From Actinomycetota bacterium (GTDB lineage: Bacteria > Actinomycetota > Thermoleophilia > Gaiellales > Gaiellaceae), in assembly GCA_005884005.1 (NCBI GenBank), contig VAWI01000021.1, positions 1 through 56,036 of the forward strand: a DNA stretch of 56,036 nucleotides, in the 5' to 3' direction. A program made the position numbers and the translations under genes. Each line of letters opens with the position of its first letter. The stretch's first letter is position 1. Positions 25,708 through 33,231 of this stretch are shown here, piece by piece. The notes under the pieces are model-generated. The model was not told where the DNA came from. It did no database searches and saw only the letters and a list, made by a program, of their open reading frames with translations.

Positions 25708-26996
25708 CGGACGCTCGCCCGCGGCTCGCTGATGTGGGCTACGACACTGTGGTGATCGGCGCGGGGCTCGCCGGGCTGACCGCGGCCTTGCGGCTGGCCG
25801 AGGCGGGACAGCGGGTGGCCATCCTCGCCAAAGGCGTCGGGGCGACTCATCTCGCGCCTCCAACGATCGACGTCCTCGGCTACGCCAATGGCCCGGTCGA
25901 CAGCCCGGCGCAGGCGCTGCCGGAGTTCGCCGCCGCGAACCCGGAGCACCCCTACCGGCAGCTCTCCATCGAACTGGTCCGTGCCAGTCTCGACTGGTTC
26001 AAGGCTCGCCTGGGCGACCACGGCTACCGCGGCGGCCTCGACGAGAACTTCTTTGTCCCGACCGCGCTCGGGGTTGCGAAGCCCACCGCGCTGCTGCCGG
26101 AGACCATGGCGGCGGGTGACCTGCGAGAGGGCGGCCGGTTCGTCTTCGTCGGGCTTCGCGGGCTCAAGGATTTCTTCCCCGCCTACCTCGCGGACAATGT
26201 CGCCCAGACTCCCCTGCCGGGTCGGGCATCCGTCACCACTCGAGTGGTCGAGCTCGCGCCCCCGCTCGGCGAGGCGCGCGACGTCAGTTCCGCGGGCTTC
26301 GCCCGCCGTTTCGAGCAGCCCGCCTTTCGCGAGTCGGTTCTCACCGAGCTCCGACGAAACCTCGTCCCCGGCGAGATCGTCGGCTTTCCGGCCGTGCTCG
26401 GTATCGGAGGAGCGCGAGAGGTCTGGCGCGAGCTCGAAACGAGGCTCGGGCACCCGGTTTTCGAAGTGCCGACTCTCCCGCCGTCCGTGCCGGGCATCCG
26501 CGTGTACGACACGATGACTTCGGCGCTACGGCGTCAAGGAGCCCGGCTCGTGATCGGGAGCACGGTCGCCGGCGCCGAGACCGGCAACGGCCGGCTCGAG
26601 GGCGTCGTGGCACACACCGCGGGCCGGCCGCTCACCTACCGGGCGCGTTCGTTCGTCCTGGCCACCGGCGGGTTCGCCTCGGCCGGTCTCGAGCTCGACT
26701 CGTCCGGGACGGTTCGCGAGCCCGTCTTCGATCTGCCAGTGGCAGGCCTTCCCGGGCAGAACGCGCCCCTCTTCGAGCCGGGTTACTTCGACGAGCACGC
26801 GCTCTCCCGCGCAGGCGTCGCCGTCGACGAGAGCAGGCGCCCCGTCGACGACGAGGGTGCGCCGGTCTACGAGAACCTCCATGCCGCGGGGGCGACCCTC
26901 GCCGGCGCCGTTCCGTGGCGGGAGGCCTCGGGCAACGGCCTCAGTCTCGCCTCCGGATACGCTGCGGCCTCTGCGATTCTCGAGGTGATTTCGTGA
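25704..26996 (+). CDS. glpB: Anaerobic-type glycerol-3-phosphate dehydrogenase, subunit B
   Basis: The 430-residue flavoprotein has an N-terminal Rossmann motif VVIGAGLAGLTAALRLAEAG and the GlpB pattern throughout, including VLGIGGAREVWRELE and a C-terminal GNGLSLASGYAAA. It mediates electron flow between GlpA and the membrane-anchored GlpC. The start overlaps the glpA stop. Its last codon and stop (26994-26996) lie at the edge of a 25-nt tandem duplication that contains the glpC start. Confidence 0.93.
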   Translation: MTDARPRLADVGYDTVVIGAGLAGLTAALRLAEAGQRVAILAKGVGATHLAPPTIDVLGYANGPVDSPAQALPEFAAANPEHPYRQLSIELVRASLDWFKARLGDHGYRGGLDENFFVPTALGVAKPTALLPETMAAGDLREGGRFVFVGLRGLKDFFPAYLADNVAQTPLPGRASVTTRVVELAPPLGEARDVSSAGFARRFEQPAFRESVLTELRRNLVPGEIVGFPAVLGIGGAREVWRELETRLGHPVFEVPTLPPSVPGIRVYDTMTSALRRQGARLVIGSTVAGAETGNGRLEGVVAHTAGRPLTYRARSFVLATGGFASAGLELDSSGTVREPVFDLPVAGLPGQNAPLFEPGYFDEHALSRAGVAVDESRRPVDDEGAPVYENLHAAGATLAGAVPWREASGNGLSLASGYAAASAILEVIS

Positions 26997-27034
26997 CCGA
27001 GTTCGTACGGTGACTTCGTGACCGAGTTCGTACG
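26990..27034 (+). repeat. 25-nt tandem duplication at the glpB-glpC junction
   Basis: The 20-mer TTCGTGACCGAGTTCGTACG occurs at 26990-27009 and again at 27015-27034. The first copy keeps a GTG overlapping the glpB stop, but its frame ends after six codons at TGA 27011-27013. The second copy provides the functional glpC start. Confidence 0.9.
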
Positions 27035-28226
27035 CGACTCCCTCGACCACTGCGTGAAGTGCACGATCTGCGAGTCGTTCTGCCCGTACTCGCAGGCGAC
27101 TCCACTCTTCCCCGGCCCGAAGTACGTCGGGCCCCAGGCGGAGCGGTTCCGCCGTACGGGCGTCTCCCCCGACATCTCGGTCGACTACTGCTCGGGCTGC
27201 GGAATCTGCACACAGGTCTGCCCGCAAGGAGTGAAGATCGCCGAGATCAATTCGCAGGCGCGCGCGCAGCTGTGGGAGGAGCGCGGCATCCCGCTCCGCA
27301 ACCAGCTGATCGCCCGTCCCAGCGTGCTTGGCCGCCTCGGGACGCCGGTCGCGCCGCTGGCGAACTGGACGCTGCGCAACCGGGTGCTGCGGCGCATCGG
27401 CGAGCGCGCGCTCGGCATTCACCGCGACGCAGCGCTGCCGCGCTTCGCGGGCCGCACCTTCCAGCGGTGGGCGCGGAAACACGTCAGCCCCGCCGCCGAG
27501 CGGACCGTCGTCTACTTCCACGCCTGCGGCACCAACTACTACGAGCCTTCCGTCGGACAGATGACCGTAGAAGTGCTCGAGCACAACGGCTTTCACGTCG
27601 TCGTCCCCCCGCAGGACTGCTGTGGCCTGCCGCTCCAGTCGAACGGGAACTTTCCCGCCGCACGCGCCTACGTGCGCCGGCTCGCCGCGAACCTCGCGCC
27701 CTACGCGCGCGAAGGCTGCGCGATCGTCTCCAACTCGACCAGCTGCGGGCTGATGCTGAAGCGCGAGGCGCGTGAGATTCTGGACGTCGAAGATGAAGAC
27801 GTGGCCGTGGTGAGCGAAGCCATGTACGACCTCTGCGAGTTCCTATTCCTTCTTCACGAGCGGGGTGAGCTCCGCACGGACTTCGCCCCGCTGGAATTGA
27901 CCGTCCCCTACCACGCCCCGTGCCAGCAACAGGGCCACGGGATCGGCAAACCCGCACTCGACCTCTTCGCCCTCGTCCCCGGGCTGCAGGCGATCGAGCT
28001 TGACGCCGACTGTTGCGGCATCGCCGGCACGTACGGGCTGAAAAAAGAGAAGTACGAGATCTCGATGACGGTGGGCGAGCGGCTCTTCAGCCAGCTGCGA
28101 GAGTCGAACGGGGACGTCGCCGCCTGCGACAGCGAGACCTGCCGCTGGCAGATCGAGCACGGCGCCGGGATCCACGCGGTCCACCCGATTGAGGTCCTCC
28201 ACCGCGCCTACGGCCTCGGCCACTAA
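27018..28226 (+). CDS. glpC: Anaerobic-type glycerol-3-phosphate dehydrogenase, iron-sulfur subunit C
   Basis: The 402-residue protein has two [4Fe-4S] clusters near its N-terminus (CVKCTICESFCPYSQ and CSGCGICTQVCPQG). Two CCG domains follow, marked by PQDCCGLPLQSNG and LDADCCGIAGTYG. It accepts electrons from GlpAB and delivers them to the quinone pool. Homology starts at the second of two duplicated GTG codons (27018). The stop is followed by DhaM-HPr-EI after 2 nt. Confidence 0.95.
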   Translation: MTEFVRDSLDHCVKCTICESFCPYSQATPLFPGPKYVGPQAERFRRTGVSPDISVDYCSGCGICTQVCPQGVKIAEINSQARAQLWEERGIPLRNQLIARPSVLGRLGTPVAPLANWTLRNRVLRRIGERALGIHRDAALPRFAGRTFQRWARKHVSPAAERTVVYFHACGTNYYEPSVGQMTVEVLEHNGFHVVVPPQDCCGLPLQSNGNFPAARAYVRRLAANLAPYAREGCAIVSNSTSCGLMLKREAREILDVEDEDVAVVSEAMYDLCEFLFLLHERGELRTDFAPLELTVPYHAPCQQQGHGIGKPALDLFALVPGLQAIELDADCCGIAGTYGLKKEKYEISMTVGERLFSQLRESNGDVAACDSETCRWQIEHGAGIHAVHPIEVLHRAYGLGH

Positions 28227-28228
28227 AC

Positions 28229-30766
28229 ATGGTCGGGATCGTGATCGTCTCCCACAGCGAAACGTTGGCGGCGGGCGTCCGCGAGCTCGCGGCGGAGATG
28301 GCCGGCCCCGACGTGAAACTGGAGCTCGCCGGAGGGCTGGCCGAGGCCGGGGCCCTCGGCACCGACGCCGTTCGCGTCATGGAGGCGATCGGCCGGGCCG
28401 ACTCGGGAGACGGCGTGCTCGTGCTGATGGATCTCGGCAGCGCCGTGTTGAGCGCTGAGACCGCACTCGACTTCCTGACGCCGGAACAGCGCGAGTCGGT
28501 GCTCCTCTGCGAGGCCCCGCTCGTCGAGGGAGCGGTGGCCGCGGCAGTTGCCGCGCGACTCGGTGAGCCGCTCGCGGAGGTGGCGAATGAGGCACGCGGC
28601 GGGCTGCAGGGAAAGACCGCACAGCTCGGCGCCGGCGAGCCCGCCGTTTCCGCTCCGGTCGGGGCCTCGGCTCCGCTCGAGGAGGGCCTGACGCTCCGCC
28701 TCGACGTCCGCAACCCGCTCGGCCTGCACGCTCGCCCGGCCGCCCGTTTCGTTCAGACCGCAGCGGCCTTCGACGCGAGCGTCGAGGTCATCAATCTCAC
28801 GAGCGGGCGCGGTCCGGCGAGCGGCCGGAGCCTCAACGGCCTGGCCACCCTCGGCATCCGTCAGGGACACGAGATCCTCGTCTCGGCGCACGGCCCGCAG
28901 GCGGCGGCCGCGCTCGACGCGCTCGCGGGCCTCGCCGGGCGCGATTTCGACGAGCAGGCAGCGCCGACCGGGCAGCAGGCTCCGCCGGTGGCCTCTCTGC
29001 CGGTCGCTCCTCCGCCGGACGGCGGGCAAGGGCTCACGGGCCTTCCCGGAGCGCCTGGGACCGTGTCCGGGCCCGCCCGCCACTTCCGCCCGCTCGACCC
29101 CGAGATTCCGACCGGCTCATCGGAGAATCCAGAGGCCGAGTGGGAGGCGCTGACACGAGCGCTCGACCAGGTGCGGACCGGGATCCGCGCCACCCGGGAC
29201 TCGGTCGCGGCGCGCGCCGGGGAGTACAGCGCGGCCATCTTCGACGCGCATCTCCTCTTCCTCGACGACGATGCGCTGCTCGGCCCGGCCCGGCACGCGA
29301 TCTTCGAGGAGGGCCGAAATGCCGCCGAGGCCTGGCATGCCGCTGCGGAGGCGGTCGCGGCCGATTACCGAAGCCTCGAGGACGAATACCTGCAGGCCCG
29401 CGCGGAGGATCTCACGGGAGTCGCCCGGCAGGTTGTCGCGGCGCTCACGGGTGACGCTTCGGCCGCGTCCCTGAGCGCACCCGGAATCGTGGTCGCGGCC
29501 GACCTGGCTCCCGCCGACACCGCTTCGCTCGACCGCAAGCTCGCGCTCGGTGTCGCAACTGCGGCCGGCAGCCCGACGTCGCACAGCGCGATTCTCGCCC
29601 GCTCGCTCGGAATCCCCGCGGCGGTCGGGCTCGGCGAGGCGCTGCTGAGCGTGCCCGAGGGAACGGAGCTCCTCCTGGACGGGGATGCCGGGACCGTCCA
29701 CGTCGAGCCTGCCGAGGAGCTCGTCACGGAGTACAAACGGCGTGCGGCCATGCGAGAGCAGGCAGCTCGAACCGCTCGCGCCGCGGCCGCCGAGCCGGCG
29801 GTGACCAGCGACGGGCGACGGATCGAGGTCGTCGCCAACATCGGCTCACTCGACGATGTTCCCGCCGCGATCGAGAACGGCGCCGAGGGCGTCGGCCTGT
29901 TGCGCACGGAGTTCCTGTTCCTCGAACGGGACTCGATGCCGACCGAGGACGAGCAGTACGTCGCGTACAAGAGCGTCGCGGCGGCACTGGCGGGGAGGCC
30001 GCTGATCCTCCGCACGCTTGATGTCGGGGCGGACAAGCCGCTCCCCTACCTCCCTCTCGAGACCGAGGCGAACCCCTTCCTCGGCGTCAGGGGGATCAGG
30101 CTGGCGCTCGAGCGGCCCGAGCTCCTCGAGACGCAGCTGCGGGCCGTTCTGCGGACGGCGGCGGAGCACCCGCTGAAGGTGATGTTCCCGATGGTGGCCA
30201 CCCTCGCTGAGTACAGGCAGGCCAAAGCGGTGCTCGCCGGAGCGCGCGCCGAGCTCGAGCGGGCCGGCGCTCCGACCCCCGAGGAGCTCGAGGTAGGCGT
30301 CATGATCGAGGTGCCGGCGGCGGCGCTCGCCGCGGAGCAGTTCGCGCCCGAGGTCGACTTCTTCTCCCTGGGGACGAACGACCTCGTGCAGTACACGATG
30401 GCGGCCGAGCGAGGGAACGCGTCGGTCGCCGGGCTCGCGGACGGCCTGCATCCCTCGGTCCTGCGCCTGATCCGGATCGTCGCCGAGGCAGCCAACGGGC
30501 ATGGGAAGTGGGCAGGCGTCTGCGGCGAGCTCGCCTCGGACCCCGTAGCCGTACCCGTTCTCGTTGGCCTCGGAATCGCCGAGCTGAGCGCGAACGCGCC
30601 GGCGATTCCGGCCGTCAAGCAGGCCGTCCGCAGCGTCGACACCGACGCTGCGAGCGAACTGGCCGAGCAGGCCTTGGAGCTCTCCTCCGCGATCGAGGTC
30701 CGCAAGCTCTTCGCGCCCAAGGCGGCTGAGCAGCCGGCGCTCTCCTCGCGGAGCCCAGCTTCGTGA
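28229..30766 (+). CDS. dhaM: DhaM-HPr-EI fusion: complete PTS phosphoryl chain for dihydroxyacetone kinase
   Basis: The 845-residue protein joins three PTS domains. Residues 1-130 are DhaM (EIIA-mannose fold) with the phosphorylated H9 in IVIVSHSE. Residues 153-240 are HPr with H167 in NPLGLHARPAARF and the SLNGL loop. From about 268 to the end lies a full-length enzyme I, with phosphohistidine H452 in GSPTSHSAILA, followed by the PEP-binding barrel (GTNDLVQYTMAAERGN and VCGELASDP with the active cysteine). E. coli DhaM has only a truncated EI, so this one looks able to move phosphate from PEP to DhaL without separate EI and HPr proteins. Confidence 0.94.
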   Translation: MVGIVIVSHSETLAAGVRELAAEMAGPDVKLELAGGLAEAGALGTDAVRVMEAIGRADSGDGVLVLMDLGSAVLSAETALDFLTPEQRESVLLCEAPLVEGAVAAAVAARLGEPLAEVANEARGGLQGKTAQLGAGEPAVSAPVGASAPLEEGLTLRLDVRNPLGLHARPAARFVQTAAAFDASVEVINLTSGRGPASGRSLNGLATLGIRQGHEILVSAHGPQAAAALDALAGLAGRDFDEQAAPTGQQAPPVASLPVAPPPDGGQGLTGLPGAPGTVSGPARHFRPLDPEIPTGSSENPEAEWEALTRALDQVRTGIRATRDSVAARAGEYSAAIFDAHLLFLDDDALLGPARHAIFEEGRNAAEAWHAAAEAVAADYRSLEDEYLQARAEDLTGVARQVVAALTGDASAASLSAPGIVVAADLAPADTASLDRKLALGVATAAGSPTSHSAILARSLGIPAAVGLGEALLSVPEGTELLLDGDAGTVHVEPAEELVTEYKRRAAMREQAARTARAAAAEPAVTSDGRRIEVVANIGSLDDVPAAIENGAEGVGLLRTEFLFLERDSMPTEDEQYVAYKSVAAALAGRPLILRTLDVGADKPLPYLPLETEANPFLGVRGIRLALERPELLETQLRAVLRTAAEHPLKVMFPMVATLAEYRQAKAVLAGARAELERAGAPTPEELEVGVMIEVPAAALAAEQFAPEVDFFSLGTNDLVQYTMAAERGNASVAGLADGLHPSVLRLIRIVAEAANGHGKWAGVCGELASDPVAVPVLVGLGIAELSANAPAIPAVKQAVRSVDTDAASELAEQALELSSAIEVRKLFAPKAAEQPALSSRSPAS

Positions 30767-31335
30767 TCGCCAGGACGGCCGCGCCGAGATCGCTGCTGCC
30801 GGCACTCACGTCCGCGCGGATTCTGGCCGTGCCCGCGGTGATGGCCCTGATCCTGTCCGGCCCGAACCACGGCTCCGCCTACACGGCCGCTGCGATCGTG
30901 TTCGCGGTCGCGGCCTCGACCGACTTCGTCGACGGCTACCTGGCGCGACGGTGGGCGGTGACGACGAGGCTCGGCTCCTTTCTGGATACGACGGCCGACA
31001 AGCTGCTCGTCTCGGGCGCGCTGATCGCGCTGGTCGACGTCGACCGGGCGTCCCCCTGGATCGCGGCCATCATCGTCGGGCGCGAGCTGCTGATCCTCGG
31101 CCTGCGCGGCGTCGTCGCCGCCGACGGCACCGTCTTCCCGCCCTCGATCTGGGGCAAGCTCAAAACGAACGTCCAGTTCATCGCCATCTTCCTGGCGATC
31201 GTCCATTACGGGCAGGAGCTCGGGCCGCTGCGGCTCGACGAATGGGCGATGGTCGCCGCCGCCGCGATCACGGTGATGTCTGCGGTCGAGTACCTCGCCC
31301 GTTTTTCCTCGGCTCTCTCGGAGCGCCGCGATTAA
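30763..31335 (+). CDS. pgsA: CDP-diacylglycerol-glycerol-3-phosphate 3-phosphatidyltransferase
   Basis: The 190-residue integral membrane protein carries the CDP-alcohol phosphotransferase signature DFVDGYLARRWAVTTRLG followed by SFLDTTADK, with all the conserved aspartates. Several hydrophobic segments and TSARILAVPAVMALIL at the start match PgsA. It makes phosphatidylglycerol phosphate. The start is GTG at 30763, overlapping the stop of dhaM as GTGA. It uses glycerol-3-phosphate, the product of glpK upstream. Confidence 0.92.
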   Translation: MIARTAAPRSLLPALTSARILAVPAVMALILSGPNHGSAYTAAAIVFAVAASTDFVDGYLARRWAVTTRLGSFLDTTADKLLVSGALIALVDVDRASPWIAAIIVGRELLILGLRGVVAADGTVFPPSIWGKLKTNVQFIAIFLAIVHYGQELGPLRLDEWAMVAAAAITVMSAVEYLARFSSALSERRD

Positions 31336-32353
31336 CGCGAGCAGCCCCGTTCTCGTCACCGGGGGCACGGGCTTCCTCGGCCGGGCGATCCTCGAGCGGC
31401 TGCTCGCGGACGGCAAGCGCGTCAAGGCGCTGGCCCGGTCGGAGACCTCGGCCGAGGCGCTCCGCGGGTCGGGCGCCGAGCCGGTGCGGGGAGACGTGCT
31501 CGACTCCGAGGCGCTCATCTCGGCGATGCGTGGCTGCGAACTTGTCTACCACGCAGCCGGAGCCAACGCCTTCTGCGTTCGCGATCCCTCGCCGATGTTC
31601 GAAGTCAACGTCCAGGGCTCGCAGAACGTCATCCGCGCCGCGGCCCGAGCCGACGTGAAGCGGGTCGTGTACACCTCCTCCGCTGCGACGCTGGGAGAGA
31701 AGAAGGGAACGGTCGGGTCGGAGCAATCCCCTCACCGCGGCCGATTTCTCTCCGATTACGAGCGCTCGAAGTTCGACGCCGAGCGCGCGGTGCTCGCGGC
31801 GTCGGAGGAGACCGCGGTGGAGGTGGTGTGCGTAAACCCCGCCTCCGTGCAAGGACCGGGGCGAGCGACAGGATCGACTCGGCTGCTGCTCGACTACCTG
31901 AACGGACGGCTCAAGGCGGTGGTCGACTCGACACTGAGCCTGATCGACATTGACGACTGCACCGCGGGTCATCTGTTGGCCGCGTCCAGGGGGAAGCCGG
32001 GCGAACGCTACGTCCTCAGCGGCTCGACGCTGAGCGTTCGAGAGGGGCTCGAGCTACTGGGCAACCTCGCGGGCGTCGAGCAACCGGTGCGAACCCTGCC
32101 GCCCACGCTGGCAATGGCGGTGGCGACGGCTGTCGAGGCGGTCGCGTGGGTCCGGCGAGACACTCCGCGCATCTGTCGAGAGCTGGCGCGAACGCTTACG
32201 CACGGTCACGCGTACGACGGATCGAAAGCGACCCGGGAGCTCGGGTTGCGCTACACGCCGATCGAGGAAACGCTCCGCCGGACGATCGACTGGTGGGTGG
32301 GGCAAGGCCTCGTCCCCGCTCGAGAACCAGCTAATCCGCAGCCCACTTCGTAG
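31331..32353 (+). CDS. NAD-dependent epimerase/dehydratase (extended SDR) with probable ATT start
   Basis: The protein of about 340 residues begins with the NAD(P)-binding VLVTGGTGFLGRAIL and has the SDR catalytic YTSSAAT and YERSK motifs, as in dihydroflavonol-reductase/HpnA-like enzymes. The Rossmann loop lies well before the first ATG in frame (31484), and no GTG, TTG or ATG is in frame between it and pgsA. The ATT at 31331, with GGAG 7 nt upstream, overlaps the pgsA TAA and gives INASSPVLVTGG. The substrate is unknown; context suggests lipid or isoprenoid chemistry. Confidence 0.85.
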   Translation: MNASSPVLVTGGTGFLGRAILERLLADGKRVKALARSETSAEALRGSGAEPVRGDVLDSEALISAMRGCELVYHAAGANAFCVRDPSPMFEVNVQGSQNVIRAAARADVKRVVYTSSAATLGEKKGTVGSEQSPHRGRFLSDYERSKFDAERAVLAASEETAVEVVCVNPASVQGPGRATGSTRLLLDYLNGRLKAVVDSTLSLIDIDDCTAGHLLAASRGKPGERYVLSGSTLSVREGLELLGNLAGVEQPVRTLPPTLAMAVATAVEAVAWVRRDTPRICRELARTLTHGHAYDGSKATRELGLRYTPIEETLRRTIDWWVGQGLVPAREPANPQPTS

Positions 32354-32376
32354 AATCGCAGAGGCTGGCTTTCTGA

Positions 32377-32991
32377 ATGAAGGACGTTCTCCTGATCCTG
32401 ACCGGTTATCTCCTCGGCAGCATGCCCTGGGGCTACTGGCTGCCGCGGATTCTCAAGGGCGTCAACATCCGCAAGGTCGGGAGCGGGAGCACCGGAGCGG
32501 CGAACGTCTGGCGCACCCTCGGTTTCAAGATCGGCCTCGGCGTGGCGTTGCTCGACATCGCCAAGGGCTTCGCAGCAGCGCTTCTCGGACTCTGGCTCGG
32601 CAGCGAGCTTGTCGGTCTCTTGGCCGGAATCGCGGCCTTGGTCGGGCACTGGCGGCCGTTGTTCATCGGCTTCAGCCGCGGGGGCAAGATCGTCGCCACG
32701 ACCGGCGGTGTCGCCCTGGCGCTGGTGCCGCTGGCGACGCTTGCAGCCGCAGCGGTTTGGGTGTGCGCGTTCCTCGCGACCCGCTACACGTCGGTGGCCT
32801 CGCTGGTGTCGGCCACGACCCTTCCACTCTTCGCGCTTCTCTTCGGCGCTTCCTGGCTCGTCGTAGCCTTCGCCGCCGGAGCGGCGGTCGCGATCTTCGT
32901 GCTGCATCGGGCCAACATCGCTCGCCTGTTGAGCCGCAGCGAGAATCGCTTCGAGCTCCGCCGGGCCTCGAAGGCCAGGGGCGGGGCCTAA
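32377..32991 (+). CDS. plsY: Glycerol-3-phosphate acyltransferase PlsY
   Basis: The 204-residue membrane protein has the PlsY signatures LLGSMPWGYWL near residue 14, VGSGSTGAANVWRTLG (the G3P-binding loop), DIAKGFAAALLG and GHWRPLFIGFSRGGK. It transfers acyl groups from acyl-phosphate to glycerol-3-phosphate. It follows pgsA and the epimerase gene. The stop TAA at 32989-32991 uses bases of the repeat that starts at 32988, so the insertion lies exactly at its 3' end. Confidence 0.95.
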   Translation: MKDVLLILTGYLLGSMPWGYWLPRILKGVNIRKVGSGSTGAANVWRTLGFKIGLGVALLDIAKGFAAALLGLWLGSELVGLLAGIAALVGHWRPLFIGFSRGGKIVATTGGVALALVPLATLAAAAVWVCAFLATRYTSVASLVSATTLPLFALLFGASWLVVAFAAGAAVAIFVLHRANIARLLSRSENRFELRRASKARGGA

Positions 32992-33157
32992 GAGCCCCTT
33001 TCACAATGAAGCACTGAGCCGCCGGGCCGCGCTGGACGGCCCCTGGCGGCGTTCTCAGTCGCGCCCGTATCTACTGATACGGGCACTCCCTGCGTCCTTG
33101 CCAGGAACCGACCATCGCACCCCCGCGACGAGGCCCCATTATGAAAGGGGCTCTTAG
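32988..33157 (-). ncRNA. Candidate structured RNA / dispersed repeat, copy 2
   Basis: The ends pair over 21 bp (32988-33008 with 33137-33157) with one C/A mismatch that becomes G-U on the minus strand. A perfect 9-bp hairpin joins 33063-33071 to 33076-33084. A three-part stem joins CTGAG-CCGCC-GGGCCG (33014-33029) to CGGCCC-GGCGG-CTCAG (33037-33058). The core CTGCGTCCTTGCCAGGAACC and GACCATCGCACC is shared with copy 1. It lies between plsY and the propeller-protein gene. The likely sense strand (minus) is antisense to plsY downstream of it. Confidence 0.55.
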
Positions 33158-33231
33158 CCCAGGCGGGCTCTTGCCGCACGGGGGGCCGGAGCGTAGTCTC
33201 GCGCCACCCCACAGACCGGAGAGGAGCATCT

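Noticed and set aside
31484-32353. Epimerase start at the first ATG (31484)
   Set aside because: It would remove the NAD-binding loop VTGGTGFLGRAIL, so the protein could not bind its cofactor.
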